This document shows positions 1 through 11,800 of a stretch of 27,450 nucleotides of DNA, piece by piece. The stretch covers positions 80,527 to 107,976 of the forward strand of contig BLXT01008461.1 of the NCBI GenBank assembly GCA_019648995.1, read 5' to 3'. The DNA comes from Plakobranchus ocellatus (Eukaryota; Mollusca; Gastropoda; Plakobranchidae). Positions within the stretch are counted from its first letter, which is position 1; each line of letters opens with the position of its first letter. Under the pieces are notes generated by a model. The model was not told where the DNA came from. It worked only from the letters and a program-made list of their open reading frames with translations, and ran no database searches. The position numbers and the translations under genes were made by a program.

Positions 1-890
1 CTTCCCTCTCCTTCTCCTCCTTCTTCTCTTTTTTTTACATAAATTGCGTCTTTTTTTTTTTTTGTTCGCTATCTTAGCTTTTTTTCATACCTTTTATCCT
101 CACCCGTGTTTTACTTTTCTGAAATGGTATCCTGCCTAATCAACTTTTCGTCACAATGTTTTCCCTCATGATTTTGTTTTCATATCTACGTTTCTGGTTC
201 TTGTGTACTTTGTACTTGTCTTTTTCCCTTGTACATTTTACCGATGGATCTACAAGTTCATAAAGTTTTAACAATGTTCATGATTTTTACAGCTATTTAA
301 AAAGCAAAAAAACTGTCTAAAAGGAGATTGAAAGTCTAGAAACGCAAGTTCACTGTTCTTTTCATCTTATCAAGATCTTGCTTAACCATTTAAAGTAAAC
401 ACAAAGCCCTTGAGCAAACTTCTAATTAACACTCATAGTGCTAGGACTGAATGAAACAGATAGACAGATGTAATGAAACAAGTATTACGTAAAGTCAACA
501 GTACACTGCAAACCAAACACACGAACACTTTGATGTAACAATTAGAGAGATTTTCGAAGATAAAACATTTGCTAGAGAAAGAGAACGAAAAAATCAATTA
601 GAGATGCCAGTTTTCAAAGGCTTCCTTTTATGCTATGCCTACATTTATTTAGCCTTTAAAATACCTTTGCTAGGCCTACGAGTGGCTGGTTGAGATAGAG
701 TAAGATAAAACACACTGCCATGCTGGCATGACAGAAGCCTGTGAAGAAGTTTAAGTAAATACTTCAAGGGTGGCCAGTTCAAAGACCGCATGCAGTGCCT
801 TAAGCTCTGCACGCCGTGGGGTCATAAGCCAAGCAGCGAACCAAGGTCAAAATAAAACATTAAAGAATTCGCAATTAAGAGGGAGAGTGG
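1..890. other. Intergenic sequence, no gene seen
   Basis: T-rich at the left edge, then AT-rich sequence without any reading frame resembling a known protein. No RNA gene or repeat that I can support. Confidence 0.5.
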
Positions 891-1040
891 GGCGCTGGTG
901 GCACAGTGGCTAGCGCCTCCATCCTGAGATCTACAGGGAACTTTCTGTCGCGGGTTCGAGCCCCGCTACCAGTGCCCTGGCCTGAAAGCCTGAGAGTGAG
1001 ATCACCTTGTAGTGGTCTGGCTATGCAAAAACCAAGCCAA
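891..1040 (+). repeat. tRNA-derived SINE-like element, family A copy 1 (most complete)
   Basis: Pol III A-box-like TGGCACAGTGGC at 899-910 and a near-consensus B box GGTTCGAGCCC at 953-963. The head is tRNA-like: GGCGCTGGT (891-899) can pair with ACCAGTGCC just after the T arm, GCGGG/CCCGC form a perfect T stem around a 7-base loop, and TCCTG/CAGGG form a stem around the 7-base loop AGATCTA. Position 33 of that loop is G rather than U and there are extra bases between arms, so it is not a working tRNA gene. A tail GAGATCACCTTGTAGTGG...CAAAAACCAA follows and recurs in other copies in this window. Exact ends are uncertain; I saw no clear target-site duplication. Confidence 0.75.
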
Positions 1041-2428
1041 GATACTCGATAAAATTACGACGCAAAAACTAGCCTCCTGTTCGTATATTATTGTGATAAG
1101 CTGATGCTGTAATGTATGCCCTGAATAGAAGTTCAAGGCAAAATGTCTTCAACTAAGAGCTGCAATGAAAGATTTCTAAGACCTCTTTTTTTTTTTAACC
1201 TGAGTCCGTATCAGAAAAACTTACTTCACTTGACATGTATATGAAATGGGTTTTCGTGCGGCCCTATTAACTCCCTTGAATCGGCTTCCCAAAAGAGGGA
1301 CTCGGTGCTATCGGAAACGTAATGCTAATATAACGGGAAGAAGAGAATAATCTGTTTAGTTTTCATTGAGAGGAAACAAGCATAATTTTGGTACTGTAAA
1401 ATTAAATTTTTATTTAAAAAATTATAGAAAGGGTGAAAATATGCTACGTTGACTTAGAGTACAATTAAGATAAGCCATATTCAGGTGGAAGGCTGAGAAG
1501 GTTAATAGTTTACGCTCTAATTCTAGAGACATCTTTTTGAACAGTCTCTGCACGATGGGCTATGTTTTTTCAGCGTTAATTAAACTCTTGTCATAAAAAA
1601 AAAATATATTGAGAGAGGTACGGAATTTCATGTATTGTATCTGTAGTTCTACTAAAATAGGCCCACTGAGAAATGATATCAGGAAAAATGCGTATAGATT
1701 AAGAAATACAATATCTAATCTAGATTTATGATCAATTCAATATCTCGATATAATAATTTTTATTGTTTATAGGCTTAGCAAGTAAGTTACGACGAAGAAA
1801 ATAAGCCTACATTATGTCAGACCAAATTTATGTAAATACCAACATTGACCCCAAATGTGATTTTTTTTAAAACGATTTCAATCAATGTACCTTTTAAGAG
1901 CATTTTAGAAATATAATAGAAACATTTACACCAAAATCACTTCTAGGTAACATTGCAACATTGAAACTAAATTGTATTTTCACGCTTTACTTTCATTCAT
2001 ATTTGAAACCGGCCTTTTATAAATAGCTATGCAGCTAGAACTTAATTTTTCAGGAGCAGTTACGTTAGCAGTTTGTTTTTCTCGTTCTTTAATTGATGTG
2101 TAATGAATGGTTGGGGGAAAAGTGGGGATGAAGATGCAACACAATGATTATTTCTATAATTACTATTAATGAATACATTTTCTCACAAGTTGTAAGGTGA
2201 GAGGGTTTATTTCTAAGTTTTTGCAGTGTAAATTGAATTATGATTACCTGTGTTACATACACGAAATTTCTCTAACAAATCATAATGATTATTATACATT
2301 TATTCACATTGTTCTTTTGAAAAGTCATAGGAATTATGATGGCTTTATTTATTAATGGGCGTGACTGCGCTGCTGAATATACAAAAAAAAATAACAACCC
2401 TAAACAAACAAAAAAAAAACAAACAATA
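1041..2428. other. Intergenic sequence, no gene seen
   Basis: AT-rich with many stop codons in all frames; no protein similarity, RNA gene or convincing repeat recognised. Confidence 0.45.
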
Positions 2429-2598
<170 letters not shown>

Positions 2599-3700
2599 TA
2601 GTGTTTATGGGCAATCTGTACAAACGTGTTCATACTTCAAGGCTTTAAGATGAGGTGCTACGATTCTGAAGATCTATACGATATAAGCCTGTTCTTCTTT
2701 GTAAAATGTTTACGAGAAATAGAAATTGAAAGAAAAAAAAATTCAATCGTTCAAGAGACACCCCTCTCTGCCAGATTCTAATAATATTCTTCCTTCCCTC
2801 AAATCGTTCAGTCGAGACAGATTTTGGGATATCTAACGACTTTGTGGCGGTGTCTGTGTCCAGTTTTCTAAGATGGCTTTTCGAATTCCTGACTCGTTGG
2901 GACATTCTTTCCCTTTGTCCATGAAATTTTCAACATTCGTCTGACAAACAAAAATTTCTGCTGTCTCACACTTTTCGTCAGTGCGAGTCAGTGTCCCGTT
3001 ATGGCAGCAATAACGTGATATTGATCATATTTGATCTCTAGTTGTTGATACTGCTATGCTCTTATATTTTCTTTTTTTTTTTTTAGTTTGGCGTAGCTAC
3101 TAGCATTTGTCTTTCTTTGTTTCAGTTATGAATTTAAGTATTTACGGTTAGGTATATAGTTAAATATTCTAAGAATTTTTAATTTTCAAACAGTTGATCC
3201 TTAAGGATTCAGTTGCTCTCCAAAACGGTTGGTTTTTTTTTTTCTAAATACTAAATTTGTGCCATCGATTTTGTCTAGCATGTGTTCTTGTACTCTTTGT
3301 TGTTGTTTTTTATGATCACTTCTTTTTTTTTTACTCAGAAAAAGCTTTTATCAAAGAGAAATAGATTCTATCATCAAAGAGAACAGTATAATTGGGAAGG
3401 GGGGAGGGGGTGTGTTATTACAATTTATAAACTTTGTAATGAAAAAAACGTGTCATGAATTCTTGTGCTCATTAAGAGAGACTGAATAATGCAATGTTTG
3501 TACATGTTCTAAGTCAATGGAAAACAATGACTTTTCCATTTAGGTTTATTTGTTACCTCTGGTATGGCTATAATTTTTGTCAATAGTTTAGTGTATCATA
3601 GCATTAAACTCACATTGAGGTTTATAAACATTATGTTGCCTTTAATATTGACGAACACAAATGGCAGAAGAAAAAAAAACATCAAAAGGTTTATGATTTG
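2599..3700. other. Intergenic sequence, no gene seen
   Basis: AT-rich with several poly-T runs and one G-rich patch near 3398-3411. An 86-codon minus-strand frame at 2645-2905 has no recognisable similarity or conserved context and includes a Phe run from a homopolymer, so it is not called. Confidence 0.45.
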
Positions 3701-3712
3701 AATAACTGGAGT

Positions 3713-3718
3713 TTTATT
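3713..3718 (-). promoter_or_regulatory. Candidate distal poly(A) signal AATAAA
   Basis: AATAAA on the minus strand in the context CAAATAAAAC, about 2.08 kb after the stop codon. It would give a long 3' UTR containing both SINE fragments. Chance occurrence cannot be excluded. Confidence 0.22.
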
Positions 3719-3922
3719 TGCTCAAATGCATTCTGCCAAAAAATGCAAATTTCTGAAGGCACTTTGCACTAATATACAATAAGCAGGCACGATTCAGGAG
3801 CAGCCTTGTTTTAATCTAACATACACTTTGTACAATACTAAAAATTTCACTAGGATATCAACTGTAACAATTTCATTACATATCTGCTTTTTTTGTTAGT
3901 CTGAGCCGCGTGAGCCCTTTTC

Positions 3923-4047
3923 CTACAAGACGATCCTAGCTTGATGGCCCTCGTCAGGCCATGCATTAAATTCAAGTTTGATACCATTACAGGATGTCCC
4001 TACAAATTTCAGGGCAGTCTCAATACCCACTGAGCCACCAGAGCAGA
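3923..4047 (-). repeat. SINE-like element, family A copy 4 (diverged, near full length)
   Basis: Minus strand. Successive blocks line up with copy 1: CTGGTGGCTCAGTGG (A box region), CTGAAATTTGTAGGGA against CTGAGATCTACAGGGA, GGTATCAAACTT in the B-box position, TGGCCTGACGAGGGCC against TGGCCTGAAAGCC, and GATCGTCTTGTAG against GATCACCTTGTAG. The conserved order and spacing support common descent. It accounts for the small reading frame at 3923-4156 and may be part of the MTR 3' UTR. Confidence 0.6.
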
Positions 4048-4366
4048 CACAAGGCTTCAGCACATAGAAATTAATATTAGTGAGTGACTTATCTTTTGCA
4101 TCCAAATATAATTTTTTTTTTTTTTTAATCTGAAATCTGTAATTGAACACCATCAATGGAATAGATTAAATCAATAAGAAGTAAAAAAGAAAAAAACACA
4201 ACCAGCCATAATGGCATCCTAGAAATAAACTGTAGAGTGAAATTGTTGAAGGCTGCGACTGAGCCAGGGCTAGAAGTTCTTCATCAATACATCAAATCTT
4301 TCACTAAGATTTTAATAGAAAGGCTAAAATCTGAACATATCTGTGATCCCTCAGACTAGGTTGTGT

Positions 4367-4386
4367 TATATATATATATATATATA
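4367..4386. repeat. (TA)10 dinucleotide microsatellite
   Basis: Ten uninterrupted TA units downstream of MTR, flanked by TTGTGT and GCATC. Confidence 0.95.
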
Positions 4387-5089
4387 GCATCTTTTCCTGC
4401 TGTAAGTCTCTAACATTTTCCAATATTTTATCAGATCTCATGTATAACCACTAAAAACATGATCATGGTTTTAGTATTTCTATGTTGCATTAAATGAGAA
4501 ATTGATTTGCACTTGATTTAATGCAAAGAAATTTTAAAAGCTGATACCCAAAAAAATGTCTTTTAAAAGGTGCAAACCAGAGCTAAACAAAAGAATTTGA
4601 GTCCTTTTCAGTTTCATGAAATAAATTTTATCAGAACAACAGTGGAATTTTTCCTTGATTCACATCACAACCATTTCATATTTTTAAAACAAAAACATAT
4701 CTAAACCGATTTTGAAAAGATATAATTAATTATTTACAATTGCTTTTTTCCTCATCAAACAAAGAAGTTTTAGCTTACATTTCATACAACTTTTGTCATT
4801 ATAAATATCAAAATTTCAAATATTCACAGTTATTTTGAAATAGTAATGTCTTTTTAAAAACTCTGCATCTGTGTAACCTATGAGACCTTAAACTCAATTC
4901 TAGTCAATATTCAGACAAGTTCACTGGCTAGTGGTGCCTTCTCTCTATTGACACTATTTATAGTATTCATACTTGCAACACCAACAGAATAACCCAGCAG
5001 AGGATTGTAGTTTTATTCCTCTGTATATGACACTTTGAGAGCTTGCCTTTGTATTCCTTGCCGCTGGCTGGTTACAAAGAAGCAGGTCA

Positions 5090-5155
5090 ACTTCATTGGC
5101 CCACACTAGAGATCAAACCACTCACCTCTTGCATGGTAGGCAAGTATCCTATCAG
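5090..5155 (-). repeat. SINE-like head fragment, family B copy 2
   Basis: Minus strand, downstream of the MTR stop codon. TAGGATACTTGCCTACCATG, then GCAAGAGGTGAGTGG and the B-box-like GGTTTGATCTC (5109-5119), then TAGTGTGGGCCAA. The layout follows the head of the element at 16540 (TAGGGCAGCAGTTTACCATG ... GGCTTGAATCCTAGTCCAGGCCAA). Only the head is recognisable. Confidence 0.45.
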
Positions 5156-5583
5156 GTTTTCTTGGACATAGATGTATTTTCACAACTTAAACCCTATTTA
5201 TTTAAATACAAGTTTGATTTGATAGTCTCTGAAACTCTAAAAATGCCAGCATTTTGTGAAGCAAGCAGTTTGTTTCCTTCTTTCATTGCGTTGTTGTTGT
5301 TTTTATTTCCATCAAATTGTTTGCCTCAAAAAGTCGCCTAATGAATGTAATAGAGGGCTTCAGTTTGCTGGATCTTTACATGCATTTTTCTTTTAACATT
5401 CCCTCTATATATTAAATCCCTTAGACAACAATAACAGGCGGATCCCATCACTTGATATTTTACTCTTTTGCTTTCAATTTTAAATCAAAAGCAGACATTG
5501 TTGATGAGATTCCTCACTCATCTCTCTGCTTAGGCACTCTATATTAGCGTATCTTATCCAGATTTTTCCCCTACTGTCCATCT

Positions 5584-5589
5584 TTTATT
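5584..5589 (-). promoter_or_regulatory. Candidate proximal poly(A) signal AATAAA
   Basis: First AATAAA downstream of the MTR stop on the minus strand, about 207 bases after TAA. In AT-rich sequence such hexamers occur by chance, so this is only a candidate. Confidence 0.25.
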
Positions 5590-5795
5590 TTATATTTGGC
5601 TTAGAGGATAAAACCAATTTTTACTTTTTTTAAAGGCCACTTTCAGAAGTCTCTACAAAAAGTTTGTTTTTGTAGAACTTTACCTGTGCTTGTTGAGAAA
5701 TATCTATTCCTTTCAGAAAGGCCTTCCCACCAGACACATTATTTAACAAGAATAAAGAAAGTACAAAAGTGTTTCCATGGACTGTTGATTGCCGG

Positions 5796-5882
5796 TTAAT
5801 CCAATTCATAGGCCAAGTTTGAATTGAGCCATCTCTCCACTACAGAAATCTCCATGTTCTTCCTCTTGGAATAGTCTTCAAT
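5796..5882 (-). CDS. MTR: MTR exon W28 (terminal coding exon, stop codon)
   Basis: Encodes [20 protein letters not shown] then SNLAYELD and TAA at 5796-5798. It matches the human C-terminus [20 protein letters not shown]...LGYDTD in length and pattern. The acceptor is CCCCCAG. The 3' UTR continues leftward from here. Confidence 0.95.
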   Translation of the reverse strand: MEDYSKRKNMEISVVERWLNSNLAYELD

Positions 5883-8800
5883 CTGGGGGAAAAAAAGGAA
5901 TTTTAATGAATGCGACTGCCAGATTGTGTATCTTCAACAACAGTCCTTTCTAACTCCAACGTTTTTTTTTCTCATAAAGTATAGTATCTATATTGGTATT
6001 ATGGATGCCAATCTGCAGCTATGACACTTAATGGCTGGTGGGCAGGCAAGCAGGCATGCATGAGTGTGTATGTGTGCCTATACATGCTAGAAAAGGTATG
6101 CTAGAAATTTTGCCAAAACTTAATATCAGCTGCACTCTTTTTATCTATGACTTTGCTATGAGAGACCATTGACTCACGTAGTGTATGAAAGTATTTAAGA
6201 TTCAGCATGGATTATTTCTGCCTCTTCCATTTATCTACATATTCAGCATGACTAACTTCTGATAATGGAAACTATTTAGTGAAGCTTATAATACGACTAC
6301 ATATGTAACAAACTGCAACAATCATTACAAACGAAAAAAACAAAGTTAAATCATTTATTTTCTAACATGATGTGGTGGTAAATTTTATTTACAAATGACT
6401 TTGCTCTATAGAGTTTACACAGTCTTAAAATACTTTTCAAACCTACTTGCACAATAATCAATCCAACAATGTGAACATAGTAGTCCAAATATCTCTTCAC
6501 ACATAAAGATCCAACATGCAAACTCTATTTCTTTAAATCCACCATCTTCATGAACGCCTTTAAATTTCCATCAAAGAAAACAGGTTATCAGTAATTTATG
6601 CACAACCCCTCACATCTACAGTTCATTTGTGAGGAAAACAATCTTTTCTGAGAAAGTCAATGTCAAAAAGCACTGTGTGTCTAACCAGTTCTCAAAAATA
6701 TCCATGCTGCATGGTTTTGACGTACCTGATCATGGCCCAACTTGTCAGTAGCAAAGTAGACACACTGTGGATTGGCCAGGTAGATGCCTGACACAGACGA
6801 GGCTGGGTCCATGGCAAGGGAGTCGGTCAGTGTGATGCCCACTTCCTGGGGCTGCATCAGCTTCCACATGGTCTCTTTCTCAGTGTGGTCAGGTTGGCTG
6901 GGGTAGCCGGCCGCTGGACGTATGCCCTGGAAGGAGAGGAAATGGGCGAGTTGTGAAGACAGCTGTGACATACACTGATTAGTGATTGAATTGCTCTCTC
7001 ACACAAGATCAACACTCAGACCAGATTTTGGGGCTTGGAAAGGTGAAAAAAAAATACAGTATTAAAACAACTTCCAACCTTATGCTATCAAGTTATTATT
7101 TAATATCTCAGAATTTTGTGAAAGGTTTGATGGCTATCTTGTCAATAAAAGTGTTTTTTGACGCTGTGTTATTGTTGAATCCAGTGTTGATTGTAAGCCT
7201 TTTTTTTTTTCAATTAATAAATCATCCAAAGCTTTATTGACAGAAATTGTATATTTTGTCAAGATTAAACATTTTTTAATATTATTATTATATTATTCTT
7301 ATATAATCCATCGACTGCAAGACGATCTCCAGGCTTTTAGGCTCTCATCAAATCGAGGCATCAGTGGGAAGTTTGATCCTGCACTTGCTCCTCACATGCA
7401 GTTTACAGTTACAACTGCAAAACACATTTGACAGTTAGACCTGATTTGCGTCATGAAAATTGGGCTAGAACCCTTACCTGCTCATCTAAAAAAAAAAAAA
7501 CCACTGGAATCAATGTCCAATTTCCATGTCAGAATCGTCCTTCTGTCCTTACCTGATATTTAATTTTGTGCAGGTCTGATGCATCCAGCTCCTCCTCTTT
7601 AGAATAGCCCCAATAATCCTTGCGAACAACTTCATGCAGATACTCAGCAAAGGCCTCGGCAAGACGGTCGGCAACTGCTTTTACCATGATGCTGTTGTAG
7701 TCATCGAACTGGTCTTCATACCTTACAGTTTGGTAAGACAATGACAAGAATGTTCAGATTGATCTTGAATGAACCAATGCAAACTAATCAAACACATGCA
7801 TTGGTTAAACTTCTCAAAACGAATATGAACTATACTGATAAAGATTAAAATATTTGTGGCAATAAGATAATAGTGTATGTAGTGTAATATTAAGAGTATA
7901 AATTAAAATAATAATAAAAACATATAAAATGATTAAGATAATGCCATAAAAATGGGATGAAATCCATTAAAGTCTAAATATTTGACAAGTAACAACCTTT
8001 CCTTTATTTCTAACCAGAAGTTTTTATTAATGTAAAAATGTCCACTTTTAAAGCTTCATACTAAAAGAATGCAGTTTCCTCATTTTCCGACAGTGGAAAA
8101 TATGATTGATGAGAATTAAATTCTCTTTATTTTGTTCCTATTTAACAAATTCTGTCGAGCCCCGCCACCAGCGCCATAGCATGACAAAGGGCCCAAAAGC
8201 CTGAGATCACCTTGTTGTGGACTAGCTACATACAAAAACCAATCCTATTAAACAAAAGATTTGATGCGATATGACAGAGAAAGATGACCACACCATGAAA
8301 CATACCAGTTATCATATTCTGTTATTTTATTTCACTGTCATCAACCCATGTATGCTCATAACCCTTGAACTTTTTTTAACATTTCCAAGAGTGTCAGGCT
8401 TGGGATTCGCTGATATGCAAGGATTTCACTTTGAAGTTTGAAATTTACAATGGTATAACTCTTAGTGTCTAATTCACCTCATGAGGTGTCATGGAGTTGA
8501 TATCACAAGCTCAATACGATGCATGAGGTAGTAAAGGGTTATTTTTATCAAGTACATTCTGTCTAGTCCATCTCCTTTTACTTTCAAACAAACATTGGGC
8601 TAACCTAACAAGAATGAAAGACACTATACTTTTGTTTTTAGCAAGTTTAGCCCATGCCTACCATTTTCTGCATCAGATTTTTTTTTTTCCAAGAAAGTTT
8701 TGTGCATTCTTCAAAATGCCATGATTCAAATATAAATTTCGATCCTCAGATACTAAGAGTCAAGCAAATATATTTGATCAGTAGAACCTAGAAAGAATGA

Positions 8801-11800
8801 CAAAAGCTTATTTTTGGGCCTATTTCTAAAGCTGTACTTGCCATTTATAAAATAAACCCATTTACTATCAGACTCACTCTTTGCAGAACTCCTCTGTGCC
8901 AATGCCCGCTGTACAAGCAAACAGTCCAATATAGTCTGTCACTCCACTGTCTTTAGAAGCAACAAAGTCTGACTGACACAAGTACGCACCTTGATCGGCT
9001 GCATCTTTCAGGGCCTACAAACAGGTGAGAAAACATTTGTGAGGCAACCTGGGTAAAATCAGGCACAAGTCACATGTTTGGACAAGTCACATTTAACACT
9101 GTTATAAAGAAAAAATTTCATGTTTTAATTCCTTTTTGTTTAACAGATATGCAGTTTAAAAATTTAATTTTTATAAGATTTTAGACTGAATTTAAAAACT
9201 TATAATTGCTTTGGTGTAAAAGTATCTACAGCTACTTGTGCCTGAATTATTCTGGTTGTCTCACGCCAAGCTTTGTATTTTGTGAACCCAAAATTTAAGC
9301 AGAACAAACAGAGGCTATTTACTTAGATTCTGAAAAAAGCAGTGCAAATTCTACATATTTCACTGAAAAAAGATATTCCTTAGAGAGCATGTTTGGATGA
9401 ATACTCAAGAAATCTCAACATTATAAACCAATGTTTGGTGTAAGCAAATGGAATTTCACACAGCATACAGCAAAAACAAGATACTATCTCTTTGTCCAAA
9501 AGTTTTGAAATGACATCATTACTCAAGGTTACAATTATTTTACCTTTAAGAGCCTTGAAGACGGCATAAACAAGTACAAAAACAGTTTGTTTTCTATAAA
9601 AAAATCCGTTGAGATTCAACATTAGTTTTAAAACTGAACCTTCACCACAATAAAAAAAAAATGTTCCTCTTGCTACTCAAACACACACCTGCTGCCTGAG
9701 TCCAAACAGTGTTGCTATCGTATTCCCCTGCTCGTCGTAGACCTCGATGTCATCGCCCACACTGTTGGCTGGGTAGAAAGCTACTGTGCCTGTGGCTTTT
9801 AGTCGCTTCTCCGTGTTAATCTTTTTTATCATGTTGAGAGCATCATTGTAAACTCTCTTTGCCTCCTCACCTGCCAAAAGAAAACAAGAAAGTGAGAATA
9901 CTGTAACAGAATCCACTGGCGGAAATATTTATCATTTTTAATCTCTATATCTAAAAAGTGTTGAGTGTTTTTGGGTGTCTATTTGTTTTTTTCTTTTTTC
10001 TGCTTTTCCTATATCAAACAAAACAACTTTCATGTCGTACATTATGATTTTATTATTCAAAACTTGACAAATGATGCTAATGGTCAATGACATTCTTGAC
10101 TTAAATTATTGATAAGCTTAATTCTTTTTTCTTTATTTTCTGTGTTTATTCACCAGAACAAGAACCTCGTAAGCCTAGCTATAATTAAAGATTACAAAAG
10201 CAAAACTAATAATAGCCTCTGTACTGAATTGGCCGATCTTTACTTTTCAATTTTAACTAAGAGGCTAAATCTACCACACACCAACATCTTTATCATTGAA
10301 GATTTTTGGGAATCCCCTGTTGGGGTATTTCCCGCGAAGCTGCCACACGTTGAAGAAAGGTTTCCAGTCAATGTAATCAATAAGTCCTGACATGTCAAAG
10401 TCCTCGATTTTCTTCACACCAATGAAAGAGGGTTTCACTGGGAACAGAAAGATATAAAAAATTTTGAATTTGAAATAAGTTTTCTTTATATGTCATGAAC
10501 TAGACAGTCAAAAAGCAGAAAAAAATTTATTAAAAGTTTAAAAAAGCAGAATTATTGTAACTAAAGCCCAGGACAGCAGGCTATAAAGACAATAGATAAT
10601 AATAAAAACAGAGTGAGCAAACTGCAAGCTTACATCAAAACCAATTATTAGTTTGACTGCATTTTCCTTCTGTACCTAGTATGTCACTTATCATGAACTT
10701 ACTATCAATATCCAAAGAGTTGTGAGAAATATTTTTGTTTTCCTTGTAAGGGAAAAATCTATCTCAGATACCCGATTCTCAAAAGTATTATTTAACACAT
10801 GAAGACAGTCTGATGAAAATGTATGGCATGTATTTGATTTCCCTTGATTTGTATTTGATGTTACTCTCTCAAAAATTTCATGATCCCAGACTTTTAAGTT
10901 CCTATTACTAGACAAGGTAAACATGATTCAATGAGGTGGGGTTAAACAAAAATATTTCCAATGGAAAAGTCAGCATAGCATCACCCAGACTTTTCTTTCT
11001 CAAGCTCTCTCTATCGCCTACAAATTCGTTTGAAAATTATCTACCAACAAAGGTTAAACTTGTGTCATAGAGCCCATTTACTGTTAGGTGATCTCAGATA
11101 GGAAGTTTGCTGACCACTATGTTTCTTGTTGTTGATAAGCAAAATGGGTATGATGTCTAACCTGGTGGCGGAGTGGATGACCAGTCGATGACCAGTTTCT
11201 TTTCCCTTGCCTTCTCTAAAGGCAGGTATTTACGGTCCTGTTGAAAACACAATGACAAAAAAAAGCAGCTGATAGAAAAAAGGTGTGTGGTTTGATTTAA
11301 ACCAAGTAATTACAAAAGCCTTTTTCTCTGCTTCCTTGAGCTTTTCGTTCATTTCTTCAAAAATATCAGAGGAGACCAATGGTAATCATGGCTTTGTCCT
11401 ATGGATATAACGGTTGTGTCCTAAGGTAATCATGGTCAAGTCCTGTGGTTGAAATGGATATGTCCTTTGGTAATCATGGCTGTGTCCTGTTCTTATGATG
11501 ATTGTGTCCTATGGCAACAATAGTTGTGCCCCATAGTTATCATGATTGCTTCCTATGGTAATCATAGTTGTGTTCAGAGTTTAGCATGGCTGTGTCTTGT
11601 GACTGACATGGTTGTGACCTGTGATTATCATGGCTGCAACCTGCAGTTTATCATGGTTGTGCTCAACAGTTTTTATAGTTATTCTAAAGTTATCAAAGTA
11701 TTGTCCATTGGTAATCACAATTTTGTGAAAAGACAATTTTTTTGTTTTATTTGATTATATTCTTCTAAAGCATGAAAGCAGCTCTTTGAGAGAATTATTT

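Larger units (their letters stand above)
3701..5795 (-). other. Downstream region / probable 3' UTR of MTR
   Basis: No coding exon is recognisable. Several AATAAA hexamers lie on the minus strand, including 5584-5589, 5302-5307, 5197-5202, 5012-5017 and 3713-3718, so UTR length cannot be fixed without transcript data. The stretch also holds a (TA)10 run and two SINE-like fragments, listed separately. The short reading frame at 3923-4156 is explained by one of those repeats. Confidence 0.45.

Noticed and set aside
891..976. A functional tRNA gene
   Set aside because: Despite A and B boxes and a good T arm, the anticodon-like loop lacks U33, the arms are misspaced, and the sequence continues into a repeated tail, so it is a SINE head.
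2645..2905. 86-codon minus-strand frame in the intergenic region
   Set aside because: No recognisable similarity or splice or start context; it includes a homopolymer-encoded Phe run.
3923..4156. 77-codon minus-strand frame downstream of MTR
   Set aside because: It coincides with the diverged family A SINE copy plus a homopolymer and has no similarity to a known protein; a translated repeat is the simpler explanation.
10109..10390. 93-codon plus-strand frame
   Set aside because: Overlaps MTR exon W23 on the opposite strand; the rest is AT-rich intron without similarity.
11086..11099. Another family A SINE fragment (AGGTGATCTCAG on the plus strand)
   Set aside because: Only about 12 matching bases and no supporting flanking similarity; chance cannot be excluded.
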